Below, piece after piece: positions 29,675 to 41,015 of a stretch of DNA of 64,000 bases; position 1 is the stretch's first letter; every line of letters starts with the position of its first letter. The notes beneath the pieces are model-generated. The model was given only the letters and a program-made list of their open reading frames with translations. It was not told the origin of the DNA and searched no databases. Location: positions 2,256,920 to 2,320,919 of the forward strand of contig AP019755.1 in the NCBI GenBank assembly GCA_006742785.1, read 5' to 3'. The translations under genes were made by a program, and so were the position numbers. This DNA is from Nitrosomonas stercoris. GTDB taxonomy: Bacteria > Pseudomonadota > Gammaproteobacteria > Burkholderiales > Nitrosomonadaceae.

Positions 29675-29806
29675 TCAGTTCGTATAAATAACATATATCG
29701 CAAACAATAATTTACGAAAACACAGCTAAAAGAAGGCCCTGTTTATTCCACAAGCATATTATTTTCTTGCTATACTTGTGATTTATTCCAACAACATGAA
29801 TTAAAT

Positions 29807-30331
29807 ATGTCTTTAAAACACATTGCTATTCTGTTGCTAGGCACAGGTATCATTGCTGGATGCAGCTCAACCCCTAGCCCTAGAGATTCAACGCATGAGA
29901 ATATTTCATATTATTCACATCAATCAGGTTTTGCTACCCCGCAAAGCATATTAGAAAATGATCCCTATTTTGTACGCAATCGGCTCTACGACCAGTATCA
30001 GGAATGGCGCGGTACCCGTTATCAGTTAGGTGGCGCAAGTCACTCCGGCGTAGACTGCTCAGCACTGGTCAAGATCATCTTTGAAAAAGAATTCGGTTAT
30101 ACCTTGCCGCGCACTACTCTTTCTCAAGCACAACTTGGTGAAAAAATTAGTCGCAACGAACTCACAGCAGGTGATTTGGTATTTTTCAAAACAGGCGTAC
30201 GCACCTGGCATGTCGGTATTTATCTAGAAAACAAAAAATTCATGCACGCTTCATCCAGCAAAGGAGTCACCATCTCTAGCCTGGATAACAGCTATTGGAA
30301 AGCCAAATACTGGAAATCAATTCGAATATAA
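29807..30331 (+). CDS. NlpC/P60-family lipoprotein (Spr/MepS-like peptidase)
   Basis: The 174-aa protein has a lipoprotein signal (LLLGTGIIAGCSS; lipidated Cys at residue 19). An NlpC/P60 domain has the catalytic Cys in HSGVDCSALVKIIF, His in RTWHVGIYL, and a third polar residue (His) in FMHASS. By family it is a DL-endopeptidase cleaving peptidoglycan cross-links, tethered to the outer membrane. It stands alone between glnS and ppsR, and could support cell-wall enlargement like MepS. Confidence 0.9.
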   Translation: MSLKHIAILLLGTGIIAGCSSTPSPRDSTHENISYYSHQSGFATPQSILENDPYFVRNRLYDQYQEWRGTRYQLGGASHSGVDCSALVKIIFEKEFGYTLPRTTLSQAQLGEKISRNELTAGDLVFFKTGVRTWHVGIYLENKKFMHASSSKGVTISSLDNSYWKAKYWKSIRI

Positions 30332-30372
30332 AAACGCACCACCACTCATATTCAATCAAAGCAAATAACCGT

Positions 30373-31206
30373 TCAAGTACCATACAGACGTCTTTTCAGT
30401 TGCATACGATCAATGATTGATGCACTAATTTCTTCTATCGATATACCAGTGGTATCAATGGCAGGAATAGCAAACTGTTGAAACAATTCGTTTTGCCACT
30501 GCAGTTCACGCTGACATTCAACAAATGAAGCATAGTGACTGCCAGGATAGCGTTCAGCACGAATCATTTGTAATCGTGATGCACTTAACGTTAACCCAAA
30601 CAGTTTTTCACGCAGTGGTTGCAGCAGTGTCGGAAGACGTACACGATCCTCCATATCTTCTGGAGTAAATGGATAGTTGGCAGCCAGTACGCCATACTGC
30701 AAGGCCAGATATACACATGTTGGCGTTTTGCCGGAGCGCGATACGCCCACCAAAATCACATCAGCATCAGCCAGCACTTTAGAATTATTACCATCATCAC
30801 TATTCAAGGCATACTGAATTGCAGCAATACGCCGGAAATAGGAAGCATCCTGCCCCAGGATGTGGGTGCGTCCAGGTACGCGCGCAGGCGGTTGTTGCAA
30901 TGCTGTTTCAAGCACGCCGAGGCAAGATTCAAAAAAATCAAGAAGATAGCAATTGGCCTGACGAATAGAAACAAGAACAGCTGGGTCCAACAACGTACTG
31001 AACACTAATGGTGGCTGCCCCTCCTGTTCCGCAGCGGTATTAATACGATCAACGACATCCTGAATCTTGGCAGAATTATCCAGAAAAGCAGCATAGTGTT
31101 TTCTCCACTCGATGCCATCGAACTGGGTTAACAGGCTATGCCCCAGTGTTTCTGCGGTAATACCGGTACGATCAGACAAGAAAAAAACACTGCGTAATAC
31201 TGGCAT
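30373..31206 (-). CDS. ppsR: PEP synthase regulatory protein (bifunctional kinase/pyrophosphorylase)
   Basis: A DUF299 protein that reversibly phosphorylates PEP synthase to switch it off and on. From the ATG at 31206 (MPVLRSVFFLSDRTGITAETLGHSLL) it is 277 aa, as in the family. The frame also extends 56 codons upstream, but that segment lies inside ppsA and has no family similarity. The P-loop GVSRSGKTPTCVYLALQYG is near residue 150, and YPGSHYASFVECQRELQWQ near the end is typical. It begins one base after the ppsA stop, so the regulator and its target are cotranscribed. Confidence 0.95.
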   Translation of the reverse strand: MPVLRSVFFLSDRTGITAETLGHSLLTQFDGIEWRKHYAAFLDNSAKIQDVVDRINTAAEQEGQPPLVFSTLLDPAVLVSIRQANCYLLDFFESCLGVLETALQQPPARVPGRTHILGQDASYFRRIAAIQYALNSDDGNNSKVLADADVILVGVSRSGKTPTCVYLALQYGVLAANYPFTPEDMEDRVRLPTLLQPLREKLFGLTLSASRLQMIRAERYPGSHYASFVECQRELQWQNELFQQFAIPAIDTTGISIEEISASIIDRMQLKRRLYGT

Positions 31207-31207
31207 C

Positions 31208-33586
31208 TTACTGCTCTTGATCTGCCAGATGTAGCCAGGTACGCACCACTGTATCTTGATTGAGTGACAGGCTGTCGATACCCTGTTCGACCAGCCAGCG
31301 CGCAAAATCCGGATAGTCAGAAGGTGCTTGACCGCAGATGCCAATGTATTTTTCCTGTTTGCGGCAGGCATCAATTGCCAGCTTTAGCAACCGTTTTACA
31401 GCTAGATTACGCTCGTCAAACAGATGGGCAACCAGTTCGGAATCACGATCCAGCCCAAGCACCAGCTGCGTCATATCATTGGAGCCAATCGAAAACCCGT
31501 CAAAATATTCAAGAAATTCTTCCGCCAGCACTGCATTGGAAGGAATTTCACACATCATGATCAGACGCAATCCATTCTTGCCGCGCGCCAATCCATTAGC
31601 TGCCAGCAACTCTGTAATCTGCTGTGCCTCTTTCAAAGTACGGCAAAAAGGCACCATCACTTCTACATTGGTCAAGCCCATTTCATCACGCACTTTACGC
31701 AGAGCCTGACATTCCAGCTCAAAACAGGCACGGAAAGCATCTGCAAGATAACGTGACGTGCCGCGAAATCCAATCATCGGGTTTTCCTCTTGCGGCTCAA
31801 AACGCTCTCCGGCAATCAAGTTGGCATATTCATTGGATTTGAAATCAGATAACCGCACAATTACTGGATGCGGATGAAAAGCGGCTGCCAGGGTCGCAAT
31901 GCCTTCCACCAGTTTTTCCACATAAAAAGTAAGTGGATCAGAATAACCCGCTGCCTGTTTACTGACAGCGTTTTTCAAATCATCCGGTAATGCTTCAAAC
32001 TCCAACACGGCGCGTGGATGAATACCAATATTGTTAGCCACAATGAATTCTAGGCGCGCCAACCCCACGCCATGATTGGGTAATTGCGCAAAGGCAAAAG
32101 CCTGTGAAGGATTGCCAATGTTTAGCATAATTCTGACCGGTAATTCAGGCAGTGTATCGATTTCCGAATGAGAATGTTGGAAAGGGAGCAAGCCTGCATA
32201 CACAAAACCAGCATCTCCTTCTGCACAGGAAACTGTGACAGATTGACCGTCGCTGATTTTCTGCGTAGCCTGTTCACAGCCAACAACGGCCGGAATACCT
32301 AACTCCCGCGCAACAATCGCAGCGTGACAAGTACGCCCACCACGATTAGTCACAATAGCTGCGGAACGTTTCATAATAGGCTCCCAATCAGGATCCGTCA
32401 TATCCGTCACCAGCACATCGCCCGGCTGAATTTTGGCCATTTGTCCGGTATTCATGATAATCCGCGCGGTTCCCTGGCCGATTTTTTGCCCAATTGCACG
32501 TCCCTGCACCAGCACTGAACCTTGTTCTTCCAGATAAAAATGTTCGACAGATTGTTCGCCACGGCTTTTTACTGTCTCTGGGCGTGCCTGCACAATATAA
32601 AGCTGTCCATCCACGCCATCCAGCACCCATTCAATATCCATTGGCCGGTTGTAGTATTGTTCAATAGTAACTGCTTGCCTGGCGAGTGCTTCAACTTGCT
32701 CATCCGACAAACTGAATTGCTGGCTGCGCGCTGAAGATACCGGCTGTATCACCGTAGCCTGTTCTGCCTGCCCATCTCCATAGATCATTTCAACCGCTTT
32801 GGCTCCCAAACGGCGCGAAAGAATGGCCGGCAAACCTGCCTCAAGGTTACGCTTGTAGACGATAAATTCATCGGGATTGACTATGCCCTGAACAACGGTT
32901 TCTCCCAAACCATAAGCAGAGGTGATAAATACCACATCACGAAAACCAGATTCCGTATCCAGCGTAAAGATGACGCCACTGGCACCTTTATCACTACGCA
33001 CCATCCGTTGCACGCCAGCAGACAAAAATACCTGGTCATGCTGAAAACCATGACGGGTACGATAGGAAATCGCCCGATCTGTATAGAGCGAGGCAAATAC
33101 GTGCTTGAGTGCATCCAGCAGATTATCCAGCCCTTGCACGTTCAACAAGGTTTCCTGCTGACCTGCAAAAGAAGCATCCGCCAGATCTTCTGCGGTTGCC
33201 GATGAACGCACGGCAAAGGATACGTCCTCACTCACATCGGCAATGAATTTTTGGTATGCCTGCGTAACTGCTTTTACCAGCTCATCCGGCAATGTTGCTG
33301 CCAGCAACCAGGCGCGAACCTGTTTGCCTGCAACAGCCAAAGCAGCCACATCATCCACATCCAGCGATGCCAATAACGAGTTGATACGATCATTTAAACC
33401 ATTCACCCTGAGAAATTCGCGATAGGCATGGGTGGTAGTAGCAAATCCACCAGGCACTTTTACCCCGGCGCGTGCCAGATGACTGATCATCTCACCCAGT
33501 GAAGCGTTCTTTCCGCCCACGCTGGCGACATCATTCATTCCTACCTGGTCCAGCCACACAATGTAATCAGCATGCTTCACCATCAT
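31208..33586 (-). CDS. ppsA: Phosphoenolpyruvate synthase
   Basis: PpsA makes PEP from pyruvate and ATP, the gluconeogenic entry step. The 792-aa length is typical. The N-terminal nucleotide-binding domain opens with [12 protein letters not shown] and includes [23 protein letters not shown]. The phospho-His lies in [24 protein letters not shown]. The C-terminal PEP/pyruvate barrel shows [23 protein letters not shown] and [18 protein letters not shown], with the catalytic Cys in [10 protein letters not shown]. ppsR follows immediately. This fits carbon flow from 3-phosphoglycerate or pyruvate to hexoses in an autotroph. Confidence 0.98.
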   Translation of the reverse strand: MMVKHADYIVWLDQVGMNDVASVGGKNASLGEMISHLARAGVKVPGGFATTTHAYREFLRVNGLNDRINSLLASLDVDDVAALAVAGKQVRAWLLAATLPDELVKAVTQAYQKFIADVSEDVSFAVRSSATAEDLADASFAGQQETLLNVQGLDNLLDALKHVFASLYTDRAISYRTRHGFQHDQVFLSAGVQRMVRSDKGASGVIFTLDTESGFRDVVFITSAYGLGETVVQGIVNPDEFIVYKRNLEAGLPAILSRRLGAKAVEMIYGDGQAEQATVIQPVSSARSQQFSLSDEQVEALARQAVTIEQYYNRPMDIEWVLDGVDGQLYIVQARPETVKSRGEQSVEHFYLEEQGSVLVQGRAIGQKIGQGTARIIMNTGQMAKIQPGDVLVTDMTDPDWEPIMKRSAAIVTNRGGRTCHAAIVARELGIPAVVGCEQATQKISDGQSVTVSCAEGDAGFVYAGLLPFQHSHSEIDTLPELPVRIMLNIGNPSQAFAFAQLPNHGVGLARLEFIVANNIGIHPRAVLEFEALPDDLKNAVSKQAAGYSDPLTFYVEKLVEGIATLAAAFHPHPVIVRLSDFKSNEYANLIAGERFEPQEENPMIGFRGTSRYLADAFRACFELECQALRKVRDEMGLTNVEVMVPFCRTLKEAQQITELLAANGLARGKNGLRLIMMCEIPSNAVLAEEFLEYFDGFSIGSNDMTQLVLGLDRDSELVAHLFDERNLAVKRLLKLAIDACRKQEKYIGICGQAPSDYPDFARWLVEQGIDSLSLNQDTVVRTWLHLADQEQ

Positions 33587-33651
33587 TTGTTCCCCTCATC
33601 AAAAAGTGCTGATTGTTCGTATCCTCAAAGAAACAGCCGGAATACAACAAA

Positions 33652-34020
33652 TCAAATAAATATTGCGGCTGCCACATGACGTTCTTCCGCCGTTAAAATA
33701 TTGTATGTTCTGCAGGCTGCCTGCGTATCCATCACTTCCAACCCGATTCCGCGCGCCAATATATTTTTCATCAATGCCTTATCCGGAAATTGCAAGGCGG
33801 CACCCGTACCTAGCAGAATGATCTCTGGTTGCACTGCTAGTAGAGGATCAAAATGTGCCATATCCAATTGATTAATCGTGCTGACAGGCCAATGTTCAAC
33901 AATTTGTTCCGGCAACACGATCATGTTATCCACATAACGTTCCTGGTTGACAATGACATAACCATCGCCATAACCGGAAAAGATATTTAAACCGGAAACA
34001 TTTGCAAGATGTAATTTCAT
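33652..34020 (-). CDS. Mth938/NDUFAF3-domain protein (DUF498)
   Basis: From the ATG at 34020 (MKLHLANV) it has 122 residues. The compact alpha/beta pattern EIILLGTGAALQFPD, then GIGLEVMDTQAACRTYNILTAEERHVAAAIF, is characteristic of the Xcc1710/Mth938 domain related to the complex I assembly factor NDUFAF3. A 13-codon upstream extension (to 34059) is unlikely. Its role in bacteria is unknown. It lies 65 bp upstream of ppsA on the same strand. Confidence 0.85.
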   Translation of the reverse strand: MKLHLANVSGLNIFSGYGDGYVIVNQERYVDNMIVLPEQIVEHWPVSTINQLDMAHFDPLLAVQPEIILLGTGAALQFPDKALMKNILARGIGLEVMDTQAACRTYNILTAEERHVAAAIFI

Positions 34021-34182
34021 GAAAATCCTTTCGTAGAAAATATATATATGTTGACTCATTAAATCATCTGATCAGTAATTTTTACTGCAGGTTCAAGTCA
34101 CATTCAGCAACATCATCGTTTGTGATGCAAATCAACATAACATGGTATGCTTTTTCCATACTCAATAGAATGCTTCTTGCCC

Positions 34183-35430
34183 ATGCAACCTATCAAAAAA
34201 TCCAGCAAACTCAACCATGCCAGCTATGACATACTCGGCATCATTCCTGAGCGCGCCAGACAAATGGAGGCGCAAGGCGAGCGTATTATTAAACTCAATA
34301 TTGGCAATCCTGCCGCTTTTGGATTTACAGCATCCGACGAAATCTTACAGGGCATGATTCATAATCTGACCGCTGCATCTGGTTATTGCGAGCCACAAGG
34401 TTTGTTAAGTGCACGTCAGGCAATCGCACAGTATGCACGGAAAAAAAATATCTCCCATGTTAATTTGGAAGATATTTATATTGGAAATGGCGTATCAGAA
34501 CTCATTTTGTTGGCAACACAAGCACTATTGGAAGATGACGACGAAGTATTGGTGCCCGCACCAGATTATCCTTTATGGACCGCTGCCGTAGCACTTGCGG
34601 GTGGCGTTGCTCGCCATTATATTTGTGATGAACAAGCCGATTGGTTGCCTGATCTTGCGGATATAAAAGCTCGGATCAGCAACAGAACACGCGCTATTGT
34701 CATCATCAACCCCAACAATCCCACCGGTGCGCTGTATCCGGATGATTTGTTGCAAGGAATCATCGAAATTGCTCGTCAAAACAACCTTGTCATTTTTGCT
34801 GATGAAATTTATGACAAAATTTTATACGATGCTGCACAGCACACTTCGATTGCTTCACTGGCTGACGATGTCCTATTCGTCACATTTAATGGAGTATCCA
34901 AAAGTTACCGTGCAGCCGGTTTTCGAGCAGGGTGGATGATTCTTTCTGGAAACACGGCGCACGCTCACGATTATATTCATGGAATTAATATGCTCACCTC
35001 CATGCGTTTGTGTGCCAACGTTCCGGCACAATTTGGTATTCAAACTGCACTTAATGGCCAGCAAAGTATTCATGCACTGACCATGCCAACAGGGCGCTTA
35101 AAACAACAACGTGATTTGGCGTGGAAATTATTAACTGATATTCCAGGTATCAGCTGCTTTAAACCAAAAAGTGCTCTGTATTTATTTCCTCGATTGGATC
35201 CAAATTATTATCCGGTGGCAAATGATGAACAATTCGCCCTGGATTTGTTGTTAGAAGAAAAAGTGTTGATTGTCCAAGGTAGCGGATTCAACTGGGTACA
35301 GCCTGATCATTTTCGCATTGTATTTTTGCCCAATAGTGACGATTTAACTGAAGCCATTGGACGCATCGCTCAATTTCTGGAACGCTATCGTATTCGTCAC
35401 CCACATCAATTTCGGCTGCAGACAAAATAA
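34183..35430 (+). CDS. alaA: Glutamate-pyruvate aminotransferase (AlaA/YfbQ type)
   Basis: A fold-type I PLP aminotransferase of 415 aa from the ATG at 34183 (MQPIKKSSKLNHASYDI). The N-terminus, KLNIGNPAAFGF, DIYIGNGVSELI, VPAPDYPLWTAAVALAGG and IINPNNPTGALY follow E. coli AlaA closely. The PLP-binding Lys is in FNGVSKSYRAAGFRAGWM. An upstream start at 34147 adds 12 residues lacking similarity. It makes alanine from pyruvate and glutamate. It precedes hom and thrC by 84 bp in a common betaproteobacterial arrangement. Confidence 0.92.
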   Translation: MQPIKKSSKLNHASYDILGIIPERARQMEAQGERIIKLNIGNPAAFGFTASDEILQGMIHNLTAASGYCEPQGLLSARQAIAQYARKKNISHVNLEDIYIGNGVSELILLATQALLEDDDEVLVPAPDYPLWTAAVALAGGVARHYICDEQADWLPDLADIKARISNRTRAIVIINPNNPTGALYPDDLLQGIIEIARQNNLVIFADEIYDKILYDAAQHTSIASLADDVLFVTFNGVSKSYRAAGFRAGWMILSGNTAHAHDYIHGINMLTSMRLCANVPAQFGIQTALNGQQSIHALTMPTGRLKQQRDLAWKLLTDIPGISCFKPKSALYLFPRLDPNYYPVANDEQFALDLLLEEKVLIVQGSGFNWVQPDHFRIVFLPNSDDLTEAIGRIAQFLERYRIRHPHQFRLQTK

Positions 35431-35514
35431 ATGACAAATGGATAAATAGCTCGCCCACCTCATTCCGTATATAATTCCCGCTTTACCCATATTGATAGAC
35501 AAACACATTCTGTT

Positions 35515-36834
35515 ATGAAGCCAATCCATGTAGGGCTGCTCGGTGTCGGCACCGTCGGCGGCGGTACGTACACTGTTTTAAGACGTAATCAACAAGAAAT
35601 CACTCGCAGAACCGGTCGCAATATCATCATTCGCATGATTGCAGATCTGGATCAGGAAAGAATACGCACTTTGACAGCAGGCGATAATGATGTCGTTGCC
35701 ACTTCCGATGCGCTAGAAATTGCCCGGCATCCTGATATTGATATTGTGGTTGAACTGATTGGCGGACAAACCATTGCCAAACAGGCAATACTTGAAGCGA
35801 TTGCGCATGGTAAACATGTCGTTACTGCTAATAAAGCACTACTGGCAAATCACGGTAACGAAATTTTTGCTGCCGCACAGCAACATAATGTCATCGTTGC
35901 TTTTGAGGCAGCGGTTGCAGGTGGTATTCCCATCATCAAAGCCTTGCGTGAAGGGCTGGCTGCTAACCAAATCGAATGGATTGCTGGCATTATTAATGGC
36001 ACCAGCAATTATATTTTGTCAGAGATGCGCACTAAAGGCTTGGATTTTGATACCGCACTGGCCAGTGCACAGCAGTTAGGTTACGCGGAAGCAGACCCCA
36101 CGTTTGATATCAAAGGCTTTGATGCTGCCCATAAAATTACTATTATGGCCGCGCTTGCTTTTGGTATTCCTGTGCGTTTTGATCAAACCTACATCGAAGG
36201 CATTACACAGCTGGCTAATGAGGATATCCGTTACGCTGAAGAATTAGGTTATCGCATCAAATTGCTAGGTATCACCAAACGCACCAGCAGCGGTATTGAG
36301 TTGCGCGTTCACCCGACATTAATTCCAGCCAAACGACTTATTGCTAATGTTGAGGGGGTGATGAATGCAATTATCGCGCAAGGAGATGCGGTCGGTCCCA
36401 CCTTGTATTATGGCGCTGGCGCTGGTGCTGAACCTACTGCCAGTGCTGTGATTGCTGATCTGGTGGATGTGACACGTCTGATGACCTCTAATCCTGAACA
36501 TAGAGTGCCGGTATTGGCATTTTTACCGGAATTGCTGTCCGACACTCCCATCATATCGATGGAAGAAGTGGAAACTGCTTATTACCTACGCCTGCAAGTA
36601 GCAGATCAGCCAGGTGTATTAGCTGATATTTCGCGGATTTTGGCAGATAACGACATCTCCATTAGCGCCATGATTCAAAAAGAACATCTCAGCGCAAGAA
36701 ACAAGGTGAGTATCATTATGCTATTGCACAAAACCAAGGAAAAAAATACCAATGCGGCTATCAAGAAAATCCAAAATCTGCCCGTAATCGCTGATAAAAT
36801 TATTCGCATACGACTGGAAGAACTTGGTAACTAA
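35515..36834 (+). CDS. hom: Homoserine dehydrogenase
   Basis: It reduces aspartate semialdehyde to homoserine. The 439-aa protein has an N-terminal NAD(P)-binding motif GLLGVGTVGGGTY, the catalytic region AGIINGTSNYILSEM and QLGYAEADPTFDIKGFDAAHK (about residues 160-210). A C-terminal ACT domain (about 355-435, YYLRLQVADQPGVLADIS) probably senses threonine. A TATAAT-like element occurs at 35470-35475 but its -35 is poor. thrC follows by 135 bp, so threonine synthesis genes are clustered. Confidence 0.97.
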   Translation: MKPIHVGLLGVGTVGGGTYTVLRRNQQEITRRTGRNIIIRMIADLDQERIRTLTAGDNDVVATSDALEIARHPDIDIVVELIGGQTIAKQAILEAIAHGKHVVTANKALLANHGNEIFAAAQQHNVIVAFEAAVAGGIPIIKALREGLAANQIEWIAGIINGTSNYILSEMRTKGLDFDTALASAQQLGYAEADPTFDIKGFDAAHKITIMAALAFGIPVRFDQTYIEGITQLANEDIRYAEELGYRIKLLGITKRTSSGIELRVHPTLIPAKRLIANVEGVMNAIIAQGDAVGPTLYYGAGAGAEPTASAVIADLVDVTRLMTSNPEHRVPVLAFLPELLSDTPIISMEEVETAYYLRLQVADQPGVLADISRILADNDISISAMIQKEHLSARNKVSIIMLLHKTKEKNTNAAIKKIQNLPVIADKIIRIRLEELGN

Positions 36835-36969
36835 AATGGTTATTTAAAGTGACTTCCTCTCAACATGACACTTTGTCAGCATTTGACTTTATTCCTACTT
36901 TATTCGGAATAACACATTGCTGACCCAAGCAGCATCTCATTACTTCACCCTCTATTTACGATAACGAAT

Positions 36970-38379
36970 ATGCGCTATCTCTCAACTCGGGGTGGCATGC
37001 CGCCCAAAACATTCACTGAAATCCTGCTGGGTGGATTAGCACCAGATGGTGGTTTAACTATTCCTGAATTCTATCCAGTGATTCACACTGCAGAACTGGA
37101 AACCTGGCGCACACTTGACTATCCGTCGCTTGCATTTGAAATTTTGTCACGATTCATCGATGACATTCCAGCAAATGATCTACGCGCGCTGATTACACGC
37201 ACCTATACTGCTGAGGTTTTCGGCAGTAATGAAATCACTCCTGTTCAGACTCTGGCACCGAATTTGCACTTGTTGCACCTATCCAATGGCCCGACTTTGG
37301 CCTTTAAAGACATGGCCATGCAGTTTCTTGGCAATTTGTTTGAATATGTGCTGGCACAGAAAAACGAAGAATTAAATATTCTTGGCGCCACTTCTGGTGA
37401 CACCGGTTCCAGTGCGGAATACGCTATGCGTGGCAAACGCGGCATCCGGGTGTTTATGTTGTCACCCCATGGAAAAATGAGCGCCTTCCAAACGGCTCAA
37501 ATGTTCTCATTGCAAGATGAAAATATTTTTAATCTTGCCATTGAAGGCGTGTTTGACGATTGTCAGGATATTGTCAAAGCTGTCAGCAACGATCAAGCCT
37601 TCAAGCAAAAATACCGCATTGGTGCAGTCAATTCCATTAACTGGGCGCGCATTGCTGCGCAAATCATCTACTACTTCAAAGCCTATTTTGCGGTTACCCG
37701 CTCTAGCCAGGAAACAGTTTCTTTCTCGGTCCCTTCAGGTAATTTTGGCAATATTTTTGCTGGGCATGTCGCACGCATGATGGGGTTGCCAATCAAACAA
37801 CTTATTTTAGCCACCAATGAAAATGATGTGCTAGATGAATTTTTTCGCACCGGCTTGTACCGCCCTCGCACTACCGCAGAAACCAAACAAACTAGCAGCC
37901 CTTCTATGGATATTTCCAAAGCTTCCAATTTTGAGCGCTTCATTTTCGATTTAACTGGGCGAGATGCAGCGCGTGTCAAAGAACTTTGGCAGGCAGTTGA
38001 TCAAGGTGGCTCATTCGATCTTTCGCAAACAGATTTATGGGAAAAAATTCAGGATTTCGGCATTGTCTCTGGCACCAGTAATCACGCCGCACGTATTGCC
38101 ACCATTCGTGACATATACAAGCAATTTAACACGTTGATCGATACCCATACCGCGGATGGATTAAAAGTAGGCAGGGCGTTACACACAGCTGACACGCCAC
38201 TTATCTGCCTGGAAACGGCATTACCAGTCAAATTTGCAGACAGTATTCAAGAAGCAGTAGGTTTCACACCGGAGCGCCCGGCCGGATACAACGATCTGGA
38301 AAAATTACCACAGCGTTTTGAGCGGATGCCAGCAGATACTGAACAGGTCAAGCAATTCATTGCCAATCAAATTGCATAA
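36970..38379 (+). CDS. thrC: Threonine synthase
   Basis: A PLP enzyme that converts O-phosphohomoserine to threonine. The 469-aa length is that of the long proteobacterial/fungal ThrC class. It begins MRYLSTRGGMPPKTF; the PLP Lys is in LAFKDMAMQFLGN, followed by LGATSGDTGSSAEYAMRG and SVPSGNFGNIFAGH. It is downstream of hom. The 234-bp gap to sdhB probably contains the terminator of this unit and the promoter of the next, but I saw no clear hairpin with a T tail. Confidence 0.97.
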   Translation: MRYLSTRGGMPPKTFTEILLGGLAPDGGLTIPEFYPVIHTAELETWRTLDYPSLAFEILSRFIDDIPANDLRALITRTYTAEVFGSNEITPVQTLAPNLHLLHLSNGPTLAFKDMAMQFLGNLFEYVLAQKNEELNILGATSGDTGSSAEYAMRGKRGIRVFMLSPHGKMSAFQTAQMFSLQDENIFNLAIEGVFDDCQDIVKAVSNDQAFKQKYRIGAVNSINWARIAAQIIYYFKAYFAVTRSSQETVSFSVPSGNFGNIFAGHVARMMGLPIKQLILATNENDVLDEFFRTGLYRPRTTAETKQTSSPSMDISKASNFERFIFDLTGRDAARVKELWQAVDQGGSFDLSQTDLWEKIQDFGIVSGTSNHAARIATIRDIYKQFNTLIDTHTADGLKVGRALHTADTPLICLETALPVKFADSIQEAVGFTPERPAGYNDLEKLPQRFERMPADTEQVKQFIANQIA

Positions 38380-38613
38380 TTAACAAACCTCTATCTCTGA
38401 AAAATCATCTGCACTGTCCTTTGCCGTTTCCTCCTGAATCGACTGACTTGCTGCGTTTTTCAGATCCTGGATTTATCTCTATTAAATAGTCAGGAACATG
38501 TTTAATTTGATATATAACAGTTATCTTGCGGATGTTGGCGTAAAATCATGCGTATCCTATCGGAATAAGCTATTGGTTTTGATCCAATCAAAATAAACAA
38601 AAAGGAGTGTGTT

Positions 38614-39309
38614 ATGCGATTTTCAATTAGTCGCTATGATCCAGACAAAGATGAAAAACCATACATGCAAGATTATGAGATTGAACTTGCGCCCACCGAT
38701 AAAATGCTGCTGGATGCCCTTATTCGCATCAAAAGTGTAGATGACAGTCTCAGCTTGAGACGCTCCTGTCGAGAAGGAGTGTGCGGTTCCGATGCGATGA
38801 ACATCAACGGTCGTAATAACCTTGCCTGCATCACACCGCTGATCGGATTACGCGAACCAGTAGAAATTCGACCACTGCCAGGGTTCCCAATTATTCGTGA
38901 TCTGATTGTGGACATGAGCCAGTTTTTCAAACAGTATCACTCTATTAAACCTTATCTGATCAACAACGATCCGCCACCGGAAACCGAGCGCTTACAATCA
39001 CAAGAAGAGCGTGCTCGCTTAAATGGACTTTACGAATGTATTTTATGTGCTTGCTGCACCTCTTCTTGTCCTTCGTACTGGTGGAATCCAGATAAATTTG
39101 TCGGCCCAGCCGGTTTGCTGCAAGCTTATCGTTTTCTGGCAGATAGTCGCGATCAAGCTACTTCCGAACGCCTGGATAATCTGGAAGATCCTTATCGATT
39201 ATTTCGCTGTCATTCCATCATGAACTGTGTGGATGCCTGTCCGAAAGGATTAAACCCAACTGCAGCCATAGAAAGCATAAAAACCATGATGTTGAACAAA
39301 ACAGTATGA
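38614..39309 (+). CDS. sdhB: Succinate dehydrogenase iron-sulfur subunit
   Basis: SdhB passes electrons from SdhA to quinone through three Fe-S clusters. The 231-aa product has a [2Fe-2S] site ([21 protein letters not shown], about residues 53-73). The [4Fe-4S]/[3Fe-4S] cysteines are in [16 protein letters not shown] and [26 protein letters not shown] precedes the ATG. Unusually, sdhC, sdhD and sdhA are not upstream; thrC is. sdhE overlaps its 3' end. Confidence 0.96.
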   Translation: MRFSISRYDPDKDEKPYMQDYEIELAPTDKMLLDALIRIKSVDDSLSLRRSCREGVCGSDAMNINGRNNLACITPLIGLREPVEIRPLPGFPIIRDLIVDMSQFFKQYHSIKPYLINNDPPPETERLQSQEERARLNGLYECILCACCTSSCPSYWWNPDKFVGPAGLLQAYRFLADSRDQATSERLDNLEDPYRLFRCHSIMNCVDACPKGLNPTAAIESIKTMMLNKTV

Positions 39310-39539
39310 GCCACCAGGCTCGCATCCGTTGGCGCTGTCGTCGCGGAATGCTGGAGTTAGATATTATCCTGCAGCGTTTTATGGATACACATTACGCACA
39401 GCTGGATACACAGCAACAAGAGCTCTTTGAAGTATTGTTAACGTATCCTGATCACGATCTATGGAATATGATTATTCGTAACATAGATGCGCCTGATGAA
39501 AAACTTCGGCCACTGCTGAAATTATTGCAAACAAGCTAA
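39306..39539 (+). CDS. sdhE: FAD assembly factor SdhE
   Basis: A 77-residue protein with the SdhE/YgfY signature [18 protein letters not shown] near the N-terminus; the RGxxE motif is needed for flavinylation of SdhA. It overlaps sdhB by four bases and is followed by gltA after 55 bp, a frequent sdhB-sdhE-gltA order in betaproteobacteria. Its client, SdhA, is not encoded in the window. Confidence 0.93.
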   Translation: MSHQARIRWRCRRGMLELDIILQRFMDTHYAQLDTQQQELFEVLLTYPDHDLWNMIIRNIDAPDEKLRPLLKLLQTS

Positions 39540-39594
39540 TTTATCTAAGTTGCTTGTCAGGTTAAACTGAATGATAAGATAAATGGAGAAAACT

Positions 39595-40896
39595 ATGTCC
39601 TCACAAAATATTGCCTCTTTATCACCAGGTAAAAATAAAAAAACAATTGAGTTACCCGTTTTATCCGGCAGTGAAGGCCCTGATGTCATCGATATTCGTT
39701 CGTTGTACGGCCAAAGCAAGATGTTCACTTATGATCCCGGCTTCGTATCCACTGCCAGCTGTAAATCAGCCATTACTTTCATTGATGGAGATCAGGGCAT
39801 ATTGCTATATCGCGGCTACCCTATTGAACAACTGGCCACCCGCTGCGATTTTATGGAGGTCAGCTATTTATTGCTGCGCGGAGAGTTGCCAACTTCCACG
39901 CAAAAAGAGCAGTTTGTTAATGCAGTCAAGCACCACACGATGCTGCATGAACAGCTTATTAAGTTTCTCAGTGGTTTCCGGCGAGATGCCCATCCAATGG
40001 CGGTCATGGTAGGCGTAGTCGGTGCCTTATCTGCCTTCTATCACGATGCTATGGACGTTTCTGATACACTACATCGTGAACAATCCATGTTACGGCTAAT
40101 TGCCAAGTTACCGACTATTACAGCCATTGCCTACAAATACAACATCGGACAACCTTTTGTATATCCACGCAATAATCTGGATTTCACAGAAAATTTTCTG
40201 CACATGATGTTTGCCACACCAACTGAAAAATATGTGCCTAATCCGGTTATTGTTCGAGCACTGGATCGCATCCTCATTCTGCACGCAGATCATGAACAAA
40301 ATGCTTCCACCTCCACCGTACGATTGGCAGGTTCAAGTGGCGCTAATCCGTTTGCCTGTATCTCCGCAGGTATTACCTGCTTATGGGGGCCGGCACATGG
40401 TGGTGCCAATGAAGCCTGTTTGAACATGCTGGAAGAAATTGGCGATGTCTCGCGCATCAATGAATATATTGAGCGTGCCAAAGATAAAGATGACCCATTC
40501 CGCCTGATGGGTTTTGGGCACCGTGTCTATAAAAATTTTGATCCGCGTGCCACCTTAATGCGCGAAACCTGTCATGAAGTGCTGGATGAACTGGGATTGC
40601 ACAATGACAGACTGTTCAAGCTTGCACTGGAATTGGAAAAAATCGCATTGGAAGATGATTACTTTATCGAGAAGAAACTCTATCCCAATGTCGATTTCTA
40701 TTCTGGCATCGTACAGCGCGCACTAGGAATTCCTACCTCAATGTTTACTGCCATTTTTGCTACCGCGCGGACAGTTGGCTGGGTAGCACAATGGAATGAA
40801 ATGATTTCTGATCCAGAACAAAAAATAGGCAGGCCACGTCAACTTTACGTAGGGCCGCCGCATAGAAATATACCGGATGATCATGGCCGTAGCTGA
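39595..40896 (+). CDS. gltA: Citrate synthase
   Basis: It condenses oxaloacetate and acetyl-CoA. I prefer the ATG at 39595 ([13 protein letters not shown], 433 aa) over the one four codons upstream. Catalytic histidines are seen in [11 protein letters not shown] and [11 protein letters not shown], and the catalytic Asp in the late [27 protein letters not shown] completes the type I citrate synthase signature. It is cotranscribed with sdhBE or sucAB by position. Confidence 0.97.
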   Translation: MSSQNIASLSPGKNKKTIELPVLSGSEGPDVIDIRSLYGQSKMFTYDPGFVSTASCKSAITFIDGDQGILLYRGYPIEQLATRCDFMEVSYLLLRGELPTSTQKEQFVNAVKHHTMLHEQLIKFLSGFRRDAHPMAVMVGVVGALSAFYHDAMDVSDTLHREQSMLRLIAKLPTITAIAYKYNIGQPFVYPRNNLDFTENFLHMMFATPTEKYVPNPVIVRALDRILILHADHEQNASTSTVRLAGSSGANPFACISAGITCLWGPAHGGANEACLNMLEEIGDVSRINEYIERAKDKDDPFRLMGFGHRVYKNFDPRATLMRETCHEVLDELGLHNDRLFKLALELEKIALEDDYFIEKKLYPNVDFYSGIVQRALGIPTSMFTAIFATARTVGWVAQWNEMISDPEQKIGRPRQLYVGPPHRNIPDDHGRS

Positions 40897-41015
40897 TCAA
40901 TTAGCAAGCTGGTCGCCATATGGCAAAAACAAGTCAATTATCCGCACCTTGTTATTTTTCGCCTTATCTATAAAAAATAAATTGCGGGAAATTCCACAAG
41001 CTTCAGGTGGCTAGC

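Noticed and set aside
30373..31374. A 333-residue version of ppsR
   Set aside because: The extra 56 N-terminal residues lie within ppsA and are not family-like; the ATG at 31206 gives the standard protein.
34081..34110. A GGTTCAAGTC string resembling a tRNA T-loop
   Set aside because: No acceptor stem, anticodon arm or CCA end can be folded around it.
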